16,827 bases of DNA from Methanobacteriota archaeon. GTDB lineage: Archaea > Thermoplasmatota > Thermoplasmata > RBG-16-68-12. Made by a program: the position numbers and the translations under genes. The notes under the pieces were generated by a model, which saw only the letters and a program-made list of their open reading frames with translations, had not been told where the DNA came from and did not search any database. The stretch lies in NCBI GenBank assembly GCA_005878415.1, contig VBMM01000106.1, positions 1 to 16,827 of the forward strand, written 5' to 3'. Each line of letters begins with the position of its first letter. The first letter of the stretch is position 1. Of this stretch, positions 13,026 through 16,827 are shown in pieces.

Positions 13026-15614
13026 TCAGATCTGGACGAGCCGCAGGAGGTGCTCCTCGACGCCCTTGAATTCGTCCGTGCGGCCGGACCACGATTCGAG
13101 GACGGATTCGAACGCCGACTCGATCGTGCCGAGGACATCCTTCATGCGCGCCTCGAGCCCCTTCGTGTGGGAACCTCGGGTGAACACGACGAGGATCGAA
13201 TGCTGCCCGTGCACCATCCGGATGCGGTAGTCGCCGTACTTCAGTTCCTGCAACGAGCCGTTCTTCGACCGCAGGGCATCCGCGACGAAGTTCCGAACGG
13301 CCATGAGCATTCCGCTCGCGATGTCCGAATCCACGTCGGGGCGCAGGGTGGTCGAGTAGTGGCAGATCAGGATGCCGCTGTTGTGGAGCAGGAAGACGTC
13401 GTCGATCGACGACCGGCGGTGCGGCAGCACGTCCATGTAGCCGAGGAGCAGGAACAGGAGGAAGAGCGCCGTGAGGACTGCGATCCAGAGGAGGATGACC
13501 TCGAGGCCCCCGGGTGCGCCCGGGACCGTCGCGGTGAAGGAAGCGGTGCTCGAGCCGGCCGCGAAGAGAGGCCCATCGGAGCGCTCGTAGTCGAGGTCGA
13601 GGCGCGCGACGAGGCTGTCCCCGTCGACGAGGCGCGCAGTCCCCTCGATGCGAATGCCGAACTGTCTCACTCCCGGGGAAACCCCGTCGAAGATCCACGC
13701 GTACGTCGTCCCGTTCGTCGTGGCCCACGGAATCGACGAGTTCACCAGGAGCGTCTTCGCGGGGAGCGTGAAGTTCAACCACACGCGCGCCGCGGCCTCG
13801 TTGCCGGTGTTGTTCCAGCCCAACGTGAAGTCGACGGTCTGCCCCGGACTCACGGTCGTCACGGAGGCCCCGAAGACGAGGGCGAACCGAGGAGTCAGGA
13901 CGCGTGCGGATGCGAGCGCCGAGGACGAGCGCAGTCTCGTCCCGGTCGCGTTCGCGACGTCGAGCGTCGCGCCGACGTCCACGGAGACGGAGGGCGGAGC
14001 GTCCGCGAAGACCCGGAGGCGCAACGTGATCGCGAAGGGGCCCGGGGTGGCATTCTGCACGACGTACCGGAGGAAGCCGCCGCTCAAGGTCCCGGCGATG
14101 GGCTGGGAATCCTCGAGGGTCGCCCACGCGGGCAGCGTGGCGTTCAACCAAAGCCGCGAGGCGGTGTCGTCGCCGGTGTTGTTCAGATACAAGACGACAT
14201 GGAATACGTCGCCGGGCCGAGGAGTCGCCTTGTCGGTGGCGGCCGCCACGAGGATGCTCGGACCGTGGATCGTAGCCTCGGACCGCTCGGAGAGCGACCC
14301 GAACGGATGGCCGGCTCCATCCGTGTAGGCGAGGTCCATCCGGAATTGGAGGCGGTCTCCGGGTTGCGCGGCCGAGTCCGCCCGGACCGTCACGTTGAAC
14401 ACGTACGCGAGTCCGCTCACGTTGTCGAAACGCCAGGAGCGCGGACCGAGCACCACAGCGCCGGACATGGCGGCGTCGTCCCCGACCACCGCGAGGTTCG
14501 CACTGACGGAGGCGTTGAGCCACAACGAGCGCGCCACGCCCGAGCCGACGTTGAAGAATGACACGGTGAAGTTGAACGCATCGCCCGGCAAGACGTGCAG
14601 CGGCACGGCCGTCGCTCCCGCGCGGATCACCGGCACGACCACGGTCACCGTCGCGGAATCGGACGTGGTCGCCTGCAACTGGCCCGCCGAGTCCGTGTAG
14701 TTCAGATACGCGCGGCCGTGCAGCGTCTGCCCGTCGTAGTACGATCGGCCAGAATCCACGACCGTCCAGACGGTCATGTGGTGCGGGCCCACCGCGACTC
14801 CGTTGAAGCTCCACGTGAGGGGCGCGACCTGGACGCCGCCTTCATTCGCGGCGTCGTCCCCCTGGTAGACCAGACCGGCTTCGAGGGACATCTCGATCCG
14901 GGCCGTCGCGGCGGGCTCGTTCCCGCTGTTGTTGAAGTACACATCCAGTGGCACCGTAGCGCCGGGATCGACGGGCGCGAGATTCGGCTCCATCACGAGC
15001 GCGAGGGAAGGCCCGGAGACGCCGTAGACTCGGAAGAAGAGATCCGCACCGGTGCTGACCCATGAGCCCGTGTTGGCGTCATACCATTGCGTCTCGCCGT
15101 TCGTGTAGCCGCCCGGCTGGTTCGTCGCCCACTCGTATCCCTTCGGACGGGGCTCCGAGTCGGCCGCGACGATCCAGTACCGCTGACCCGCCGTCAGCGA
15201 GACCCAGGGATAGAATCCGAACGCCACCCAGGTCCAGTTCCGGACGCCCTGCTGCGCGCTGCTCCCGATCACGCTCCCCGGGTGATTCCCGGAATCGTTC
15301 GCGACGAACAGCTGGAGGATGTCCGACCCCGAGTTCGGCTGGTCGAAGACGAAGAGTTCGAGGTGCGTGAGGAGGAAGTCGGTCCGCGCGACGAACGATT
15401 GCGCGACCTCCTGGTTCACGTACACATTCTCGAAGGAGTTGTCCCACGGCGTCGGCGCATAGGCTTCCCGGAGCACCTCCGGGCCCGCCGCGACCGGTCG
15501 CGCGGTCCAGGGGACCGCGAGGAGGAACATCGCAAGGCAAAGGATCACTGCCGCTCGTAGGCGATTCGGACCTCTGGCGCGCTCCCCCCGACCGGGAGGC
15601 CGTGTAGACGTCAC
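13026..15614 (-). CDS. Large surface membrane protein: beta-sandwich, four DUF11/CARDB-like repeats, TM helix, cytosolic longin/roadblock-like domain
   Basis: An 862-residue type I membrane protein starting with GTG at 15614. Residues 19-43 form the signal peptide. A jelly-roll-like domain (45-198; AQSFVARTDFLLTHLELFVF, then LTAGQRYWIVA) is followed by four tandem repeats of about 120 residues (203-326, 329-449, 452-572, 576-697). Each has a signature like YLNNTGDDTASRLWLNATL, typical of DUF11/CARDB Ig-like adhesive modules. I count about 16 N-x-S/T sites outside, suggesting a heavily glycosylated stalk. One membrane helix lies at 705-728. The cytosolic part (732-862: DDVFLLHNSGILICHY, DSDIASGML, YGDYRIRMVHGQH, then SWSG) is homologous to that of the 5242-6210 protein. 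It converges with the propeller genes. Ligand and output are unknown; adhesion with inward signalling is inferred. Confidence 0.9.
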   Translation of the reverse strand: MTSTRPPGRGERARGPNRLRAAVILCLAMFLLAVPWTARPVAAGPEVLREAYAPTPWDNSFENVYVNQEVAQSFVARTDFLLTHLELFVFDQPNSGSDILQLFVANDSGNHPGSVIGSSAQQGVRNWTWVAFGFYPWVSLTAGQRYWIVAADSEPRPKGYEWATNQPGGYTNGETQWYDANTGSWVSTGADLFFRVYGVSGPSLALVMEPNLAPVDPGATVPLDVYFNNSGNEPAATARIEMSLEAGLVYQGDDAANEGGVQVAPLTWSFNGVAVGPHHMTVWTVVDSGRSYYDGQTLHGRAYLNYTDSAGQLQATTSDSATVTVVVPVIRAGATAVPLHVLPGDAFNFTVSFFNVGSGVARSLWLNASVSANLAVVGDDAAMSGAVVLGPRSWRFDNVSGLAYVFNVTVRADSAAQPGDRLQFRMDLAYTDGAGHPFGSLSERSEATIHGPSILVAAATDKATPRPGDVFHVVLYLNNTGDDTASRLWLNATLPAWATLEDSQPIAGTLSGGFLRYVVQNATPGPFAITLRLRVFADAPPSVSVDVGATLDVANATGTRLRSSSALASARVLTPRFALVFGASVTTVSPGQTVDFTLGWNNTGNEAAARVWLNFTLPAKTLLVNSSIPWATTNGTTYAWIFDGVSPGVRQFGIRIEGTARLVDGDSLVARLDLDYERSDGPLFAAGSSTASFTATVPGAPGGLEVILLWIAVLTALFLLFLLLGYMDVLPHRRSSIDDVFLLHNSGILICHYSTTLRPDVDSDIASGMLMAVRNFVADALRSKNGSLQELKYGDYRIRMVHGQHSILVVFTRGSHTKGLEARMKDVLGTIESAFESVLESWSGRTDEFKGVEEHLLRLVQI

Positions 15615-15630
15615 CGTGCCTCGACGTCAC
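15607..15630. repeat. Direct repeat GACGTCAC-N8-GACGTCAC at the start of the large membrane protein gene
   Basis: GACGTCAC occurs at 15607-15614 and 15623-15630, 16 bp start to start, each holding the palindrome GACGTC. The first copy covers the GTG start codon and the second lies between it and the TATA-like box, a good place for a repressor site. Confidence 0.45.
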
Positions 15631-15645
15631 GTCCCTCGGGTTGTG

Positions 15646-15654
15646 CTTAAAAAG
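15646..15654 (-). promoter_or_regulatory. TATA box of the large membrane protein gene
   Basis: CTTTTTAAG on the minus strand is centred about 36 bp upstream of the GTG at 15614, predicting a leader of roughly ten bases. The rest of the gap to 15741 holds GATAA-type motifs (near 15667, 15681 and 15708) of unknown meaning. Confidence 0.6.
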
Positions 15655-15741
15655 CGTTGTCGGCTCGATAATCCGAGGTGATAACAGAGCGCGCGAGCCC
15701 CCTTTGTGATAATCAGATGTGGGAGCCTCTTCCGGAGCCGG

Positions 15742-16827
15742 CTACGGATCGCCGGCGACGACCGAGGACCGATGTGTACGCGCGGCTTCGAGCCGAGAGA
15801 AGGCGACGTGCAGGGCGGCGGCGAGGGCGAACGACGGCAGCGTCGCGCCGATCGGGGGGCCGAAGAGGAGGATCACGAAATACAGGACCACGCCGGGCCC
15901 CCAGCTCGCGAAGGCCGGCCACCGCCATCGCGGCGCCGCATCGAAGAATTCTCCGGGGGCGTAGGCGCCCCGTCGTACCATGAACGAATCGGCGATCACG
16001 ACTCCGAGGAGCGGGACGAACAGCCCGCCGATCAGGAGGAGGAATCCCTCGTAGGCACCCCCGAGTCCCTGGCCGGTGGCGAGCAGGAACCAGGCCGAAG
16101 CGGTCCCGATGGCCGTCGCGACGACGATCGTGGTCGCCTGACGGCGCCTCGGTGCGAGGTTCTGGACGGACACCGCGACGGAGTAGACGTCCGCGAACGC
16201 GTTGTCCGTCTCGTCGACGAGGATGACGAGGAGGGGAAGGACGCCGAGGCCGAGCACCCCGATCGCCGCAAGGAACGCGGCCGGATCCGCCGGATCGAGG
16301 CCGAATGCCGTGATCCCGAGGAACACGAGTCCTGCGCCGAGCACGTAGAAGAGCGTGTTCGCAACGGCGTACCCGACGCCGGTGCCCACCGCCGAGGCCC
16401 GCGGGTTCCGCGCGAATCGATTGTAGTCCGAGATGAGAGGCCACCAGGAAATCGGCATCGCCACGACGAGGTCAATTCCCATCAGGAGGGAACCCGTCCC
16501 GGAGAATCCCGAGGCGGTCGCTGCGGGTCGCAGACCCAGATCCAGACCGCGCAGGAAGAGCGCGACCGCGATCGCGGCGGTCGACGCGTAGACGAGCCAG
16601 ATCGCGAAGCGCTCCAACCAATCCCGGATGACCGCGAGGGGACCCCCGAGCGCGAGGGCGGCCGTGATTGCGCCCCAGACGGGCACGAAAATCGCCGCCG
16701 TCCAGGGACCGAGTGCGTTTCGGGACAGGAGGGCCGCCGCCTCTCCCATGATGACGAGCTCGAACGCGGTCCAGCCGAGCAACTGCACGACGTTCAGCGC
16801 GGTCGGCGCGTACGATCCGACGCGGCC
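15742..16827 (-). CDS. NCS1-family nucleobase/hydroxymethylpyrimidine cation symporter, 5' part missing
   Basis: The last 361 codons of a transporter gene that continues past the window end; no stop occurs in frame up to 16827. The visible protein starts GRVGSYAPTALNVVQLLGW, typical of the region after helix 2-3 of NCS1 permeases, and contains MPISWWPLISDYNRFAR (the family PxSWxPLxSDYxR signature) and DETDNAFADVYSVAVSVQN. About nine hydrophobic helices can be traced, ending in a short basic tail. NCS1 proteins import cytosine, purines, allantoin or, in the CytX branch, hydroxymethylpyrimidine for thiamine synthesis; the SDYNRFAR and ETDNAFADVYS segments fit the CodB/CytX side, but the substrate is not fixed. 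The gene lies 127 bp upstream of the large membrane protein gene on the same strand, which has its own promoter. Confidence 0.9.
   Translation of the reverse strand, partial: GRVGSYAPTALNVVQLLGWTAFELVIMGEAAALLSRNALGPWTAAIFVPVWGAITAALALGGPLAVIRDWLERFAIWLVYASTAAIAVALFLRGLDLGLRPAATASGFSGTGSLLMGIDLVVAMPISWWPLISDYNRFARNPRASAVGTGVGYAVANTLFYVLGAGLVFLGITAFGLDPADPAAFLAAIGVLGLGVLPLLVILVDETDNAFADVYSVAVSVQNLAPRRRQATTIVVATAIGTASAWFLLATGQGLGGAYEGFLLLIGGLFVPLLGVVIADSFMVRRGAYAPGEFFDAAPRWRWPAFASWGPGVVLYFVILLFGPPIGATLPSFALAAALHVAFSRLEAARTHRSSVVAGDP

Noticed and set aside
12813..14561. Plus-strand frame (582 codons) opposite the large membrane protein
   Set aside because: It overlaps the end of the second propeller gene and is antisense to the repeat domain; low-complexity Arg/Glu/Val composition marks it as a shadow.
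15667..15713. GATAA repeats (three copies) upstream of the large membrane protein gene as an operator
   Set aside because: The core is only five bases, spacing is irregular and AT-rich words are expected around promoters here.
8543..16827. A nucleobase salvage system linking the amidohydrolase and the NCS1 transporter
   Set aside because: The two genes are over 6 kb apart with unrelated genes and separate promoters between them; substrates of both are unknown.

Overview
The window is GC-rich and reads as a chromosomal segment of an uncultured archaeon, most likely a high-GC member of the Thermoplasmatota (inferred). The support is the archaeal stand-alone Elp3, an alpha2-type glycyl-tRNA synthetase, a Rab-like small GTPase, a tRNA without encoded CCA, and TATA-like boxes about 25-35 bp from start codons, several of which imply leaderless or nearly leaderless mRNAs. 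No transposon, integrase, CRISPR array or clear phage gene is visible.

Layout. Positions 1-442 (minus) hold the start of a BNR-propeller protein and, one base upstream of it, a MoaD/ThiS-type ubiquitin-like protein ending in Gly-Gly. Divergent from these, 552-4348 (plus) carries a NIF3-family protein, a winged-helix regulator tightly coupled to a small basic beta-rich protein, a four-helix membrane protein and Elp3. Elp3 meets the next gene head-on, their stop codons abutting as TGATCA. From 9658 down to 4349 (minus) run an amidohydrolase, GlyRS, a PP-loop ATPase, a membrane sensor-like protein and a Rab-like GTPase. A divergent tRNA-Thr(CGT) follows at 9754-9827. Then two secreted BNR/sialidase-like propeller proteins (10038-12970, plus) face a large membrane protein (13026-15614, minus). 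The window ends inside an NCS1-family transporter gene (minus).

The most interesting signal is that the two membrane proteins at 5242-6210 and 13026-15614 have unrelated ectodomains but share the same roughly 110-residue cytosolic domain (28 identities over 74 gap-free positions by hand alignment). The smaller one is directly upstream of, and co-oriented with, the Rab-like GTPase. This suggests an archaeal surface-sensing family in which interchangeable extracellular modules feed a common cytosolic domain that may act on a small GTPase. The larger one faces the two secreted propeller genes, which hints at a cell-surface binding or degradation locus. The GTPase link is inferred from gene order and domain type, not demonstrated.

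No gene-free stretch exceeds 300 bases. The longest, 9828-10037, holds a promoter-like box and a direct repeat.
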